Shown here piece by piece: positions 24,426 through 37,570 of a DNA stretch of 64,000 nt. Under the pieces are notes generated by a model. That model did not search any database, was not told the DNA's origin, and was given only the letters and a program-made list of their open reading frames with translations. Position 1 is the first letter of the stretch. The number at the start of each line of letters is the position of its first letter. The stretch is from Carya illinoinensis (taxonomy: Eukaryota; Streptophyta; Magnoliopsida; Fagales; Juglandaceae): the NCBI RefSeq assembly GCF_018687715.1, contig NC_056766.1:15347501-15411500 (forward strand). The letters are read 5' to 3'. The position numbers and the translations under genes were made by a program.

Positions 24426-25287
24426 ATATATATTTAGAAATGAGGTAAATTGTACGTAAATGATGCATGTAAAGCGATGAATATATGCCAAGTAAAGGCG
24501 GCTTATTCATGGATGTCACCAATAACAAGAGAACCAATTAATATATATAAATGGATATTAATATTGGGCACGAGTGGATTCCTTTGGATATCGTCCAAAT
24601 TAATCAAGTGGCCATGGAGAGATTCGAGTGATCTTGTATCCAAAAGTTCAGGAATATTGAGTGATGAAGCAAGCATCACAAGAACCTACCAAAGAATGAG
24701 GTCGGTCGATCGAAGAAATTCAGCCAAGAGTACTGTGTTTGTTCACTGAATAAGAACTAAAGAATATCCAACAAATTGGGGAGGGAGGGGGGTGGAGGTG
24801 GGGTTGGGGAATCACACCATGATTGTATAAATTGGATGCCATTTGACACAAAAAATAAAAATAAATAAACAAAAAATAAAAAATCTATAAATTGCAGCTA
24901 CTAGTGGAAGTCTAGTAGTCCCATTGTCTCACGTGCATTACGTGTGCTCGACTATCTATCTAAGTAGTCCTGATCATCCTGTGTCTGTGTGTGTTTAGCC
25001 AACTTTCTTACAATATATATATATATATATAGTGGGATCCCAAGTCGAATTGCCATCACCAATATTTTTTCTACAGGTATTAGTGTCATAATCTGCTGTG
25101 CTTAGTTTTCTTTCTGCTCAACAGATATAGATCAGAATCACCAGATTTTAGAGGTGTTGGCACCTTTGGCGTGCAAACACTCATGACCACCACTATATAT
25201 ATCATCTATATGTGTCTATGCTAGCTTCCCAAAGTTTGGGGTCACTGTTAGTGGGAATCTGCCATGGACTACTGCCACCATTGATTC

Positions 25288-25290
<3 letters not shown>

Positions 25291-25332
<42 letters not shown>
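25291..25332. repeat. (TC)21 microsatellite
   Basis: Uninterrupted TC dinucleotide repeat. Confidence 0.95.
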
Positions 25333-25334
<2 letters not shown>

Positions 25335-27103
25335 CACACTTATGATAGTTTTGATGCTTATTTTTTTACTCAATCGGAATACGATTTCTACCAGTAATGA
25401 GTTATATATCAAGTTGACAATTACATTTGGAAATTTCTTATTTATAAGTCAGCGTAGAAACGCATTATCTGCACGGCTGACATAATTTAATATGAATGCA
25501 TATACTTGTTTATAAGCCAATACAGAGGATATTATATCCTTCATAACCCTTACATGATATGATATTTTGATTTACATACACTAGAGTTCAATTTTCAACA
25601 TCATTACGTGATGAAATCCTGACATGTCAATGGTATAGAGAACAAATGTAGAGGTTCCAAGTAGAAAGGTTAGGAAAATGATTTCTAGCTCAAGAGTTAT
25701 ATGCAAGAACCAGAGCAATAGCTAAGAACCATTTAAAAAACTCATTTTTTCATGGTGGGCCACATTTTTTTCAAGAGAACTGCTTGGAATTTACACTGCA
25801 CCCTGAGACAATATTTAAGATTAATCTTTTTGATCCTAAACTATGGATACAATTAATCTTGCTTTGTTAAGTGTTTCTGCGTAAGCCCACTTAGCTAGAT
25901 TTAATAATTAAAAGGCAAGGAGCTGGTCGTTCAGCTTTCCTAGATTGATGGCATTTTGGTGACAACGAGAAGCTTTTTCCGACGAGGTCCACTTAGCCAT
26001 GCCACCGCGGCCACTACCACCCATGGACCCATTTTTTAAATTAATAAATATATGGGGGTGAATTAAGTCTGGACCGTGACGCTTTACAAAAGTCGAAGAA
26101 AACTAAAAAGCTCCTGCAGACACCTATTGATTAGCCACATCTGAATGCACCAATCCTTAATGGATTTGACATATTGTCCATGACATCAGATCATTTTATA
26201 GGTTTATATATATAAATTCTATACATAATTTCGTACACCACACATCAAACTTCTTTTTTTTAATCAAATATTTAGTTTATAAATAATGAATAAAAAAATT
26301 CAATTAATTTAAAAAAAAAATAAACACAAAAGAAAATTAAAAAAATAAATAGTAAGTGGTGTGTAAAGCCTAGGCTTATGTATAACAAAACTCATATATA
26401 TATATATACACATGAAAAATAATATTTATAGTTATGAAGTGAGTAAATATTATTTATTATTTTTTTTAAAAAAATAAATATATGTATGACTCATGTTATT
26501 TTTTTAATAGTATACCCCACTTTTTTAAAAAACAATACGCGACACTTATACTAGTCATTGTTGTATTTAACATTATTATATGTATATATATACACACACA
26601 CACATATATATATATGTGTGTATATCTATATTAATTCATTTATATTTAAATTAAATTTAAATTAACACTATTTTTAATAATATTTATTTTTTGACTACTC
26701 ACATTATATTAACGTACATATTAATGCGTAATTATATTTACAACTAAATTTTTTACATATATATATATACACACACATATAATATGTGTATAATTGGATC
26801 ACGACAGTACGTGCAATCTTACTTAGTGGGCATTAACTAATTGTGAAAATGATGGGTTTCTTTTTTTTAATTTTTGACAGCCATGTTTTCAGGTGAGGGC
26901 GCACTCGATGTTGGATATTATGCCAATAAATAAATAAATAACGACGACGAATATATCTAAAACAGAATATTTTAGAAAATATTTGGATTAAAAAAAAAAA
27001 AAAAAAGAATGAATCCTACTGGCCGTATAGATCGATCGGATAACGTACCCATAATAATTGTACGTGCATCAATAAAATTATTGGTGTACGTAAAATTACA
27101 GTT

Positions 27104-27108
<5 letters not shown>

Positions 27109-27147
<39 letters not shown>
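27109..27147. repeat. (AT)n microsatellite
   Basis: About 18 AT repeats. A similar tract lies at 27346-27371. Confidence 0.9.
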
Positions 27148-27151
<4 letters not shown>

Positions 27152-27339
27152 CAACATAGCACGTAAAAGTATGTTTATCATGTGCATGTATATATGTGTG
27201 CATGATACACATGACACAATATTATATATCCTCTAAAGCTTTTAAACTTAATTAGTTGCATTAATTATACATTGACATGAGTCATTAATTATATGTGTGT
27301 GTATGTATGTATGTGAGATTCACTTTAATGCTGTATCAG

Positions 27340-27374
<35 letters not shown>

Positions 27375-27540
27375 GTTCTGGTTCAATATATTAAAAAAAT
27401 TTTAAAAGAAGGTAAAGAAAACAAAAGAAGAGAAAATTAATCAAGGATATGTATTATATAATATATTACAAAATACGTAAAAAGAGCTTATTATGAGTAC
27501 GTACGTACGAAGTGTAAGCAGATACTTTAATGGGCTTTGC

Positions 27541-27741
27541 TACATACAGTCGGTAAATACAGTCGGTGTGCAGTCGGCTGTACAGAATGAATAAAAAAAA
27601 ATTATAAAAAAAATTTTTTATATTCAAAAGGATTTACATGAATAAAAAAAAGTTATAAAAGTAAATTTTTTTTTTCATATAAGTACTATATTAATTATTT
27701 TTTTACAGCCAACTATACGTTGACTGCATCTGTCGATTGGA
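27541..27741. mobile_element. MITE-like foldback repeat
   Basis: The left end contains three spaced CAGTCG words and CAGTCGGCTGTAC. The right end contains TTACAGCCAACTA and TTGACTGCATCTGTCGATTGG, which is the approximate reverse complement. The 200-bp unit is AT-rich inside, as MITEs are. No clear target duplication was found and the superfamily is not assigned. Confidence 0.4.
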
Positions 27742-28686
27742 AAAAGTATTTCTTTACTTTAATTTTGCAACATTACGTACAACTGCGCGCGCACATGCAT
27801 GATGCATGCACATATCATACTGTTGACATAATCGTCCGGCTAGCTAAAGACAAACAAAGTCACTATGAATTTTTTAGTTCTATTAAGAAAATATCTCATA
27901 GTTAATGGTCCTTTTAATATATATAAATATCATATAGTCAATTTTTGTATATTTTTTATATATTCTATTAATATGATTGACTATATTAATTTTTTTGATA
28001 TATAGCTAATCATATCAATAAAATATGTAAAAAAATACAAAAATAACTGTACGTAAAATTATCTATATACTCACACACATATTTTGTCACATGGAGTACT
28101 GCCTAATCATCATTTAATGAAGAGAAGTTATTGTTTGCAAGATTAAAACTATTTTGTGAACATTCATGTGAAGTGTTGCATTTATAAATTAGAGAGTCTA
28201 CGTACTTGATCAAGAAGTTTATAAATTGATATCACTTACTATACGTTATGTGTTAGATCTATTTTATGATAAAAAACGTACCATATCGAACAAACTATAT
28301 TGGTTTGTGAATTTTTGTTTATAAGATCTATCTGTGGAAATTTTGAAGGATGGATCATGAGTATTGTACAAAGGCAAGGCAGATTCTAAGAAATTATATA
28401 CAACTTTTTTACAACAATTCTATCAAATCTTCATTAATTAATTAAGCATAGTGGGCTCTTTTAACAAATATAATTTTCAAAATGGTTAAAAGGTTATGCT
28501 TTCCAATAAATTAGGCCCCATGTTATAGGAAATATAAAAGGAACGGAGGCTTCCAAAAATCTGCATGATCATGCACTGCAGTCCAGAATGATCTGACTCG
28601 GTACTGCATTTAAGAAAAATGAATGCACGTAAATTGACAGATACGGTTAATTGTGGGGGAGGAAGAAGCACTACCGCATGCACTAG

Positions 28687-28728
<42 letters not shown>

Positions 28729-30208
28729 TCATTTCGTGTAGAAAGAATGTCTTTGTGTTTTGATGCTGCATCCGAATTTTTCTTTTTGAGGAATCTGCAG
28801 CCTTGCAAATATATATGCTGTTAAAGTTTAAAGGGGCGAGGTACCTAGCTGCATATCTGGAAAAAAAGAAAGCCAAAGATTTTCCATATTGCATGCCAAG
28901 TATTACTGCCTTAGCTTTTTATTTTTTATTTCCTTAATTTGTTTCCACTTACGTTAAGGTCATGTTCAATCAATTGTCGTATATGATCTAAATCAGACCC
29001 AATGCAGTGAGGTCACATAATATTCCTGGACCGAGGTACGTGAAGGTTGACATTAATTATGCAAGTTGGGGAAGAAAAGCAAGCAGCCAGTTGAGGGAAT
29101 TCTCATGATCTGTAAAGGCCGTCCGCATCTGCATAAACATAAATTCTCTGCTATCTTTCTTAATATCTGCAACGCAACCTTTTGTTTGATGTTATTTAAT
29201 TTCTTCGGCCTCAAGGCCGGGAAGCTATGTACAATTCGATATATGCAACTTAATTCAATATTGTTCTGATGCCAATTAGGTTTGGAGGCAGGCATGCAGC
29301 AGCCCCATGAATGAATATTAAAGCCTATTGAATATTTTGCTTTGAATCAAAATAAAGTATGATCCCTTGACACACACCATGATCAGATTCATACCAGGTA
29401 GAGAAATAACTGATCTTGACAAGTGTTAACGACCCAGAAATGGAATAGATTCGTCATATCGTCCCATGATAATGATGTATATGCGCACTTAGCTCACAAT
29501 TAACATGCTGCATGCATCATGCATGTAAGGGAATGTTTCAAGGATTGCTGTGGGATTAAGCTTTGCGGACAGCACGATTGCAAGTGCATGGAGTCTTATC
29601 ATACAATATTATGTCATTGCATATGTCTGAGCTACTGTATAAATAGTACATTAATTGTCCCAAAACAAGAAGGAAATTTATGTCATTATGTGATTATAAT
29701 GTTGCAGTAGATCAATTGTCCTTGGAGAGGAATGTCTTTGGGCTTCGAGTAATGGATCAGCTTTCTTTGAAATTAATGGAATAACATGATTAATAAATGA
29801 TGGATTTGTGGAGCCTGGTTTGTTAGTGTGTCGGTCCAATTTGATGACCCGACTTGAGAATGACGCGTTATGATTTTTTGGCAGATTTTCAAGAAGGCTT
29901 GGGCCAATAGGAATCTTCGGCACTGTTTGCAATCAAAGGAAGTGCCAAGCAGAGAGTTCACTCAAGTCTTACTCGACAGGTTGTTCAAACGAATGTCATA
30001 CAAAGAGTTTACTCAAGGCATCTCAAGATTCTGCTCGAGCGAATAACGTAAAGAAGTAAAAATTAGGATTCTCTCATGTCACACCATAAATATGTACTTG
30101 ATGAATAGTTTGAGGTTCTAAGAGTTCTAAACAGTGAATTTTGCCCAAAGTGTATTTTGTGATTCCTTGATACAATAAAATCTTCTGCAATTTTTTCGAT
30201 ATAGGCAC
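27742..30208. other. Intergenic, no gene seen
   Basis: AT-rich, with a (TA)n tract at about 28690-28722. Somewhat more complex sequence at 28900-30050 has no open frame or RNA gene that I recognise. Confidence 0.45.
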
Positions 30209-30350
30209 TAGAGGTGTAACCAGTCCGGTCCAATTCAGTTTTGAACAAACTTTAGGACCGAACTGATATTTACCGGTTTTATATTTTTCAAAACCGATTA
30301 CGCACCGATTACTCTTCTAAACCGGTACCTCCGTATTCTAGTCTAGCTCA
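30209..30350. mobile_element. Possible hAT-type terminus with CCGGTC-rich sequence
   Basis: TAGAGGTGTAACCAGTCCGG resembles the start of the element at 42824 (TAGAGCTGAGAATCGGACGG). It is followed by ACCGAACTG and AAACCGGTACC words typical of that family. The opposite end is not evident, so this is at best a fragment. Confidence 0.35.
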
Positions 30351-30889
30351 ATCTGATTTTTTGATTTTATAGAGTATCATAGAGTATTGCCTAAAATATT
30401 TGTTGAGCCTTCACAATTTATTCAAATCCGAGAAAGTAGTGCCTGAAATTTGAAGTTTAAGATCAAGAGGGCTATGCCTTAGCATGGCTTATCTATATAT
30501 ATATATCAATGGACAACTTGATCAGCCCAAAGCCTTCAAGGACCAAATTACAAAACCCTAAATTATTTCAATAAAAATTGATTTTCCCATAGATTAAGCG
30601 TCTAATGCTTTTGAATTATCATCAATGCACCCAATAATCATATCTAAACGAATTAATCTTAATTGAGTCTATAAATTATTCAAATTTGATGGCTTATGTT
30701 ACATTGTTATGAATTGAAAAAATATTGAAAAAAGCAAAAGATGGAAGAGAGAGAGAGAGAGAGTACCATGCAACGGAGGAGTTATATATAGTAAAAGTTC
30801 TACTTAATATATGTTACTGTATTTATATATAGTAAAAATAATAAATATTGATAAATATGTTTAAATATATATTTGTATGAAAAAAATTG

Positions 30890-31033
30890 ATTACAGGGCA
30901 GGGCCCCGCTGGAGCCACACCACCACCTGCCCCCGCCAATGTTTTGCCCTGTGACGCAGGGTTGCCCACCCCACCAAAAGGGTGCAGGGCATATGCGTTG
31001 TAGAGGGGTGCGAGGGCCCGCTGCCTACCCCCA
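30890..31033. mobile_element. GC-rich end of a hAT-like MITE (fragment)
   Basis: This short GC-rich patch in AT-rich DNA ends GGGCCCGCTGCCTACCCCCA. It resembles the right end of the MITE at 40909-41498 (GGCCCCGCTACCCACCCCTA). No left end or target duplication found. Confidence 0.45.
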
Positions 31034-31058
31034 AGTGTGATCATTGATCCAAGATTGA

Positions 31059-31451
31059 GATAGCGTAATCGTGATTCAGCCAATGAAGTTTGGGGAGAAA
31101 AGCAAATGTTTGAAGATCGTCAAAAGTTCTGGCACTATTGCAGTATAGGCAAACAGGTCGTTTTTCGTGTTAAGTAAGAGTCAATTGACAAAGGTTTTGT
31201 AATTGAGACTTACTTGTACTTGATTTTTAAATAATAAAATTGATTTTTTTGGATTTGGCTTCCTCGTAAGGTTTTACCTTCAATCAATTCATTAAAAAGT
31301 TTCCCTTCATTACCAATTTTGGTGTTATTCAATTAATTTATTGTATATTATTATTTAGTTATTAAATAATTACATAATTGACGACTAACCAATTTTATAA
31401 GTGAATTGGTAGATCTTTGTGTTATGATACAGGGATACTTGAGTAATTTCA
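31059..31451 (+). repeat. 5' LTR, 3' part
   Basis: Matches the last 350 bp of the LTR at 35596-36351. The left half of this LTR is absent, and GC-rich MITE-like sequence lies immediately to its left. Confidence 0.75.
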
Positions 31452-31506
31452 ATTAACATTAGAGCATGGTTCACTCATTTTAGTGTGATCTGTATCCCTA
31501 TAAATC

Positions 31507-33074
31507 ATGTCGTCACTAGTCCCACCATATTTTGATAGGGACAATTATACTTACTAGAAAGTTAGAATGACGTGTGCAATTGAAAAAGGACAGACTAAAC
31601 CTGAGACAAGACAGACTAAACCTGAGACAAGTCTGGACACATCTAGAGATGAGATCAACAACTTCCACTAGAATAACAAAGGACTTAATGATATTTTCAT
31701 GAATGTATTTCATGAAGAATTTAAAAGAATCTCTATGTGTGAGATTGTCAAAAAAGCATGAAATATTTTGGAGATTATACATGAAGGCACAAAAATTAAA
31801 AAAAAAAAAATCAAAATTATAGCTATTAACATCAAAATTTGAAAACATTAAAATGTTGGGAGACGAGAGTTCTAATGATTTTTATGAAAACTTAATGATA
31901 TTGTGAATTTCATGTTTAATCTCATCGAGAAAGTGGAAGATTCAATGATCCTGAGAAAGATTATAAGGTCCTTACTTGAAAGATTTCACCTAAAAGTTAC
32001 AGTCATTAAGGAAAGCAAGAATCTGGATGCTATTAAAGTTGAAGAACTAGTTGGCTCTTTACAAATACATGAGTTCTCACTTCCTCAACGATGAAGATAT
32101 AGATCTCAATGCAAGGAAATTCAAAAAATTCTTATTTAACAAAAAAGCTAGTGGAAAACAAAAATGAGGTAAGGAATTTCCTACAAAGTGATAAAGAAAA
32201 AGGACCAAGTACAATGTCATGAGTTCTTCGGTTATGGGGTCACATTAGAGTGGAGTGCCCAAACTTTAAAAAAAATAAAGGAAAAGTACTGAATATCACA
32301 CTTAGCTGCAGTTCAGAACCTAAAACTTCTAGTTCAACGTCTGGTGATGAAAATTCATTTATGGCTTTTACTACTATTGTTGATGATTTTTCAGAAATAA
32401 TGCTAACAAAATATGAAAGTGAATTTTATGATAATGATTCAGAGATAGCTCTTGTTAATACTAACCATAAGCTTAGCATATATGAGGCTTATAATGATTT
32501 ATGTGAAAAATTGGTCAAACTGAAAAGGCTTAAGTAGAAGCTGTACAACAAACTCACAGTAGTGAAGAATGAAAAGAACAACCTCTCGGAAGCACTAAAA
32601 CTTTCTTAAGTCAAGACATTGAGATTGAAGGTTCAAAATGAGGCACTAGACAAAAAATTGAAGAATTCCCAAGAGTGCCAGCAAAAATTAGCAATTGAGA
32701 AATTAGATGAGATGTTAAGTATTCAAAATTCTAAGTGTGACCTTACTGGACTGCGGTACACAACTTCCCAAGACAAAGATCTTCAAGCCTCATCATCCGC
32801 TACCACTACCTCTAAAAGTATCTTTGTCAAAGGAAATCAAATTGTGGATGGTCCAAAAGTAGTCACTTCAAAGTCAAATCATCTTGAAAAACCACCTGAA
32901 AGATCAACCTTAAAGAAGTTGAACCGAGGTAAGTTTGTACTTGCTTTTCATCATTGTGGTATTATTGGCCATATAAGACCATATTGTTTTAATTTGAGTA
33001 AAATGCAAAAAAGTGGAGGAAAAATAAAATCAAAACATAAGGCAAAAACTCTTGAAAATAAAGTTCAAAGTTGA
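31507..33074 (+). pseudogene. Copia-type gag (DUF4219/UBN2 and zinc knuckle), broken
   Basis: The ATG at 31507 gives MSSLVPPYFDRDNYTY, then TAG where the family has Trp, then KVRM. Later pieces contain NNKGLNDIF, EEFKRIS and IIHEGTK. An open part from 31903 holds ILRKIIRSL-like and DAIKVEELVGSLQ strings, which are hallmarks of UBN2-type gag. A second frame (32250-33071, one internal stop) has a serine- and acid-rich region, then a coiled-coil-like stretch. It ends with a zinc knuckle, FHHCGIIGHIRPYC, whose first Cys is Phe. Gag would form particles, but this copy has several stops and frameshifts. It is followed by no pol sequence. Confidence 0.8.
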
Positions 33075-33239
33075 GTCATCAAATAATCTCCATAATCCTA
33101 AAACTTGGTGAACTATTAGAATTTTGTCTTCAAAAAAAGAAAAAAAAAAATAGATCATGCAAAGTGGTGAGGATGAAAGAATAGTCCAAAACTTAAAACA
33201 AAATGGGTGGTCAAAGAAGATACCATGTGACATTAATTG

Positions 33240-33445
33240 ATAGGAATCATTGCATATTCTTGCAATGATTTGTTTGTTTGTATCTCTTTTTGTTTGGTTT
33301 GGTTGAGTTTTCTTCTATTTTTCTATTTTTATTTGGTTAGGTTGAGTTATCTTCTATTTTTCTGTTTTTGTTTGATTTGGTTTAGTTATCTTCTATTTTT
33401 TCTATTTTTATTTGGTTGAGTTATCTTCTATTTTTCTGGTTTGCT
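33240..33445 (+). repeat. T-rich minisatellite, about 55-bp units
   Basis: Four imperfect copies of a unit containing TTGAGTTATCTTCTATTTTT and TTTTTATTTGGTT lie in tandem just after gag. Confidence 0.7.
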
Positions 33446-35595
33446 CTATAAAATAAAATAAAATAAAATAACTTGAAAAAGGAAGAGTTCATTTTTGCCT
33501 TACCAAGTCAAGAGTACTCAGACCTTCACACTTCTCATATTTGGAGTTGGAACATCTCTCCATTTTTTGTTAACCACAATGTGAGTGTAGACCCCATGGT
33601 TCATATTTGCCCAAAGTCAAATTCTAACACTATGAGAAACGAATTCTCCACATTTTACTCATTATGTATGTTCAACAAAGATTCATGGATGTTGTCCCAA
33701 GGGGGAGCTTAAACCTCAAATTGACTAATAATAGTTGAACCTAGTACTAAAAGTCAAGGTCTCTTCTTGACAGACATAAAGGTTTGATCCATATAGAAAA
33801 ATTCAATGTTTCGTCATTGCAAAAAAAGGCAAACACCTTATACAAATCTTGTTGCTTAAGTCCTTAAATAAAAAATTAAAAAAAAATCATTCCTTTACTC
33901 ATTATCGAAAAGATGAGCAGTAAAATAGACATATAAATGGTTAAACAACCTTATATATGTTCAGAGGAGATACTCTTGTCAAGAATTTAAACCCTAGCAT
34001 AAAGTTTAACTTTTGAGACAAAGATGACTCATTTGGAGTATTTATGTGCCAAAAAGGAAATATATAAATTACTCTATCTATAAGAAAAACTGACCATTGT
34101 GTTAAGTTGCCTCACTCACACACACACATAGACTTTGGCCGTGTTAAATTTGTGGTGTGTCATTACTTTTTTTTTTTTTTTTTTTTTTTGACTCTTTATT
34201 TCAAATAAGATAGTATGAACCTTTTCAAAGTTGGTTGTGTGATTGGTATATTGTGCTTAGATACTTGGTGCATTTAAACATGTGATTTGACTTCAAAAGA
34301 ATTAAGTTGCTTAAAAAAAAAATATTTTACTGCTCATTGCAAAACAAAGTGTTGGTCAGTTTTTTGGTTGGGCATTTTTCTACATTAGGGCATGTTTCAT
34401 ATAGGGTCTAAAAGTTGTGTGTGTGAATGACTGTTTTTGGTCTGAGAGTTTAAGTCGTAGTGGGACTCTAAGCCTTAGGCTTAGGTGCGTGAAACATTAA
34501 GTCACTTATTAAGTCACTAAGTGTCTTATTTGCCTTAGAGGCTTACAATAGACACTGCGCCAAACCCCCCTCCCCAAGGCGATACTTTCTCTCACATACA
34601 CCCACAGCAATATCACTCTGAGTGCCCTAACCGAACCTCACTACCCATATCACTAGTGTTTTAGAGCACTTGACTTCTTCCAAATTGCACAAACCATCTT
34701 ACCTCAGGGATTCTCATTCACGATAAGTGAACTTTACTTGCTTATCTCTTCTTTTCACTTCTAGGGCTCAAAGCACACCCATATTTGGAGACTTTTGAAA
34801 TTTGCTTTCATTTGTGATTTGAAACTTGGCCTCTTGATGCTTGGGTTGTGATTTGTGCCAATTGTGAATAGGCTTGTGTTGTTGATGTATTTAGGAGGGA
34901 TTTTTGGTGGGTTCATAGATTTTACATTTTGGTTTTAATGCTATGACCACCAAGTATTTGGTTTTTTGTCTCAATAATTTGCTCATTATTTGACATACAT
35001 TCATACCCATACATTAGATTCATCAAAATGCATGGTTGAGTTAGGATCAGAGAAAGTTTTAGCAATGTCAGGGTCTTTCTTAGTGTCCTCATCTCGGCAC
35101 ACATAGGCTTGGTATTTATTTATTTTTTTATTCTCTTGATGAAGATGTTTGAGCCTTGTTATATTAGTGATAAAAAGGGGGGAGTTAGAGGAGCATTGGA
35201 GGAGCAAATTGATTTTTGATATTGGGAAATTTAGGAAGAGTTGGAGTGCGTATATTGCTGAGGGGTAGTTGAATGAATCTTTTGTTGTTCTGTTTAAGAT
35301 AGTTTAATATTGCAAAAATTACTTTAGAAACTTTTACTTGATGGTTGATTTCATCTAAGTTTATTTTTTATGGACATAATTTTGATGTTGGACTACAACA
35401 TTGTTAGACTTATATTATTTTTAAACTTATGTTGATGAAACTAATCTTAGTCAATGCTCTATGTCAGTATTTTTGTTTCATTATTATTGTCTTAGATTTT
35501 CTACTTAGTTTCTTTGTCAGCTAGTTGTGTTTTGATGGGTCTATATTACATTAATTAAATGTTGATTTTGTCATCAATCCACCAAAATGGAAGAT
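33446..35595 (+). other. Non-coding internal region of the gag-only element
   Basis: About 2.1 kb between gag and the 3' LTR. It has poly(T) at 34168-34189 and only short frames, none like protease, integrase, reverse transcriptase or RNase H. A weak purine tract (AAAATGGAAGAT) precedes the 3' LTR. Confidence 0.6.
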
Positions 35596-36351
35596 TGTAG
35601 ATGCAAGAATTTGGCTAGAATTAGCTAACTAAAATAATAAGTTTGGATAGGACTATGTAACTAAGATGATAGACTTCATCTTATGTAGGGTTTTCTAATT
35701 TAGATGGATGTAAAACACTTTGAGTTTATCTAAAGTTATTTTTATTTTATCTAGAGGTTGTTAGGAAGTGTTTTAGATAAGTCAAAACAAATAGAATTTG
35801 AGTTCTAAGAGTTTTAATCTTATCCAAAGAAGAGTTCGAATGTGAAACTGCCACTACTGAGAAGATAAGTATTAGACGCTAGAAACCGTCAGTAGAGTTT
35901 CACTTTGACTTGAAAACTTCTTCTATAATTATATCTAAACTGTCCTACTAGCTAGGAATGGTAGAAATTCAGTTTTAGATATTTTTTAGAACACTTTCCC
36001 AGATAGCGTGATCGTAATTCAGCCACTAGAGTTTCAAGAGAAAAGCAAATGTTTGAAGATCATCAAAAGTTCTGGCTGCTGGTGCGGTAGAGGCAAATGA
36101 GTTGTTTATCGTATTATGTAAAAGAGTCAATTGACAAAAGTTTTGTAATTGAAACTTTTACTTGATTTTCAAATAATAAAATTGACTTTCTATAAAGGGT
36201 TTCCTTTCGTTACCAATATTAGCGTTATGCAATTAATTTATTTTATAATATTGTTTGGTTATTAAATAATTGCATGATTGATGACTAACCAATTTATTAA
36301 CTAAATTGGTAAATCTTTGTGTTACGATATAGGGATACTTGAGTAATTTCA
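35596..36351 (+). repeat. 3' LTR of the gag-only element
   Basis: About 756 bp, TGTAGATGC...AATTTCA. The final 350 bp match the 5' LTR remnant. Confidence 0.65.
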
Positions 36352-37450
36352 CAACCAATTAAATTTCTTGAAAAACATGACACCTCTTGGAAAATAGCCA
36401 TTCAAGCGATTGGTGGAGTACTCATCATTGATGTAGTGGCCATACATGGATTTGATCAATTAAAGTACACAAGAAAAACGAACATTTGTGATAATTCATT
36501 TACGATAAAAAAGACTATTTGTGATCAAAATAAACTCGTTTTGATAATAAATAGTCATTTTCATAAAATAAAATAAAAAATAACCAGCCAAAAATAAGCA
36601 ACTTTATTTTAGTACGTGAGTTGATCAGTTCCCCATTCGACATGGATTAAATGGAAATATCACTAATGCACTCGTTCAGAGATAAGAAATCATAATCATG
36701 CAACTTCACTACTTTCTCCTTTTACTTTTTGCCTGTCTAGTATATATATGTTGCCATTAAATCAGATGAAACTTTGACTGAAATAAGCTCTGTATATGGT
36801 TCTATTATGATCATAACAAGGATCAGTTGCAATTGGTGATCAAAATCCATCTTCCAAAGGAGAAAAAATAATTAGCTGTGAAGTTAATACATTAAAGCGG
36901 GAATAGATCAGAAAGATGACCAATCCTGTCAGCTCTATACATAGATATCTTTAGATTTTCTCTCATCAAACGCAAAGCTTTTTCCAGAAAATAATGGGCG
37001 ACTAGTTTCTTATATTGTAATGTTGCAGTGTGGGGCTAAAACTCCATTTGCCCATGAATGAGGAAAAGAAAAGAGCACAACATCAAAAAGCTCACTGCAT
37101 TGAATACTATAAAATTTTGTTTAGGATCGAAGAACCGTAATGATCTGATCTTCACAGATCATGTCTGATTATTGGTTAACTCTGTAAATGGTTCATTGTG
37201 GGGGTATTAAAAGGCATATAATGATAGATAAAGAAACCCTAAAAAGACAGGTCTCCTAGTGGCTGATTGATTGAATTATATATAAAGGTATCCCACATTA
37301 TATTTATATTGTGGAATTTGAAATGAATCTTTGACTGGAAGAAATGACTTCATGCATGGGATGGATTAATCAATCATGAAGAGGTAGTAGTAATCAAGGT
37401 CACGACAATTAATGCATGGAGTTTTGGACGATTGAAAATGGTGGAGACTT

Positions 37451-37570
37451 TGATTAATATGCGTAAGTGTCCACCAAAAGCATGCATGCAAGCAGTTGTC
37501 TTGACCAATTTGATTAATATGCATAAGTGCCCACCAAAAGCATGCATGCAAGCAGTTGTCTTGACCAATA
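37451..37570. repeat. Perfect-period 60-bp tandem duplication
   Basis: TGATTAATATGC.TAAGTG and CCACCAAAAGCATGCATGCA recur exactly 60 bp apart, with two substitutions between copies. Confidence 0.95.

Larger units (their letters stand above)
31059..36351 (+). mobile_element. Gag-only LTR retrotransposon (TR-GAG type), 5' LTR truncated
   Basis: The sequence at 31059-31451 is repeated at 36003-36351 with the same shared blocks (AGATAGCGT.ATCGT, AAAAGCAAATGTTTGAAGAT, GGGATACTTGAGTAATTTCA). These are the 3' part of the 5' LTR and the end of the 3' LTR. The 3' LTR would begin TGTAGATGCAAG at 35596. A damaged primer site follows the 5' LTR (AACATTAGAGC in place of the usual TGGTATCAGAGC). Inside is only a copia-type gag (31507-33074), then 2.5 kb without protease, integrase, reverse transcriptase or RNase H. 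Elements with gag but no pol are known as TR-GAG and must borrow pol from relatives. Confidence 0.7.

Noticed and set aside
24450..24749. 99-codon plus-strand frame with a hydrophobic segment (WILILGTSGFLWI) and a basic C-terminus
   Set aside because: No family is recognised, it begins in low-complexity DNA right after a microsatellite, and no promoter or splice context supports it. Kept only as a possible unknown.
29060..29300. Possible microRNA precursor (moderately complex sequence with GTTGAGGGAATT)
   Set aside because: No match to a mature plant microRNA that I know, and no clear complementary arm could be found by eye.
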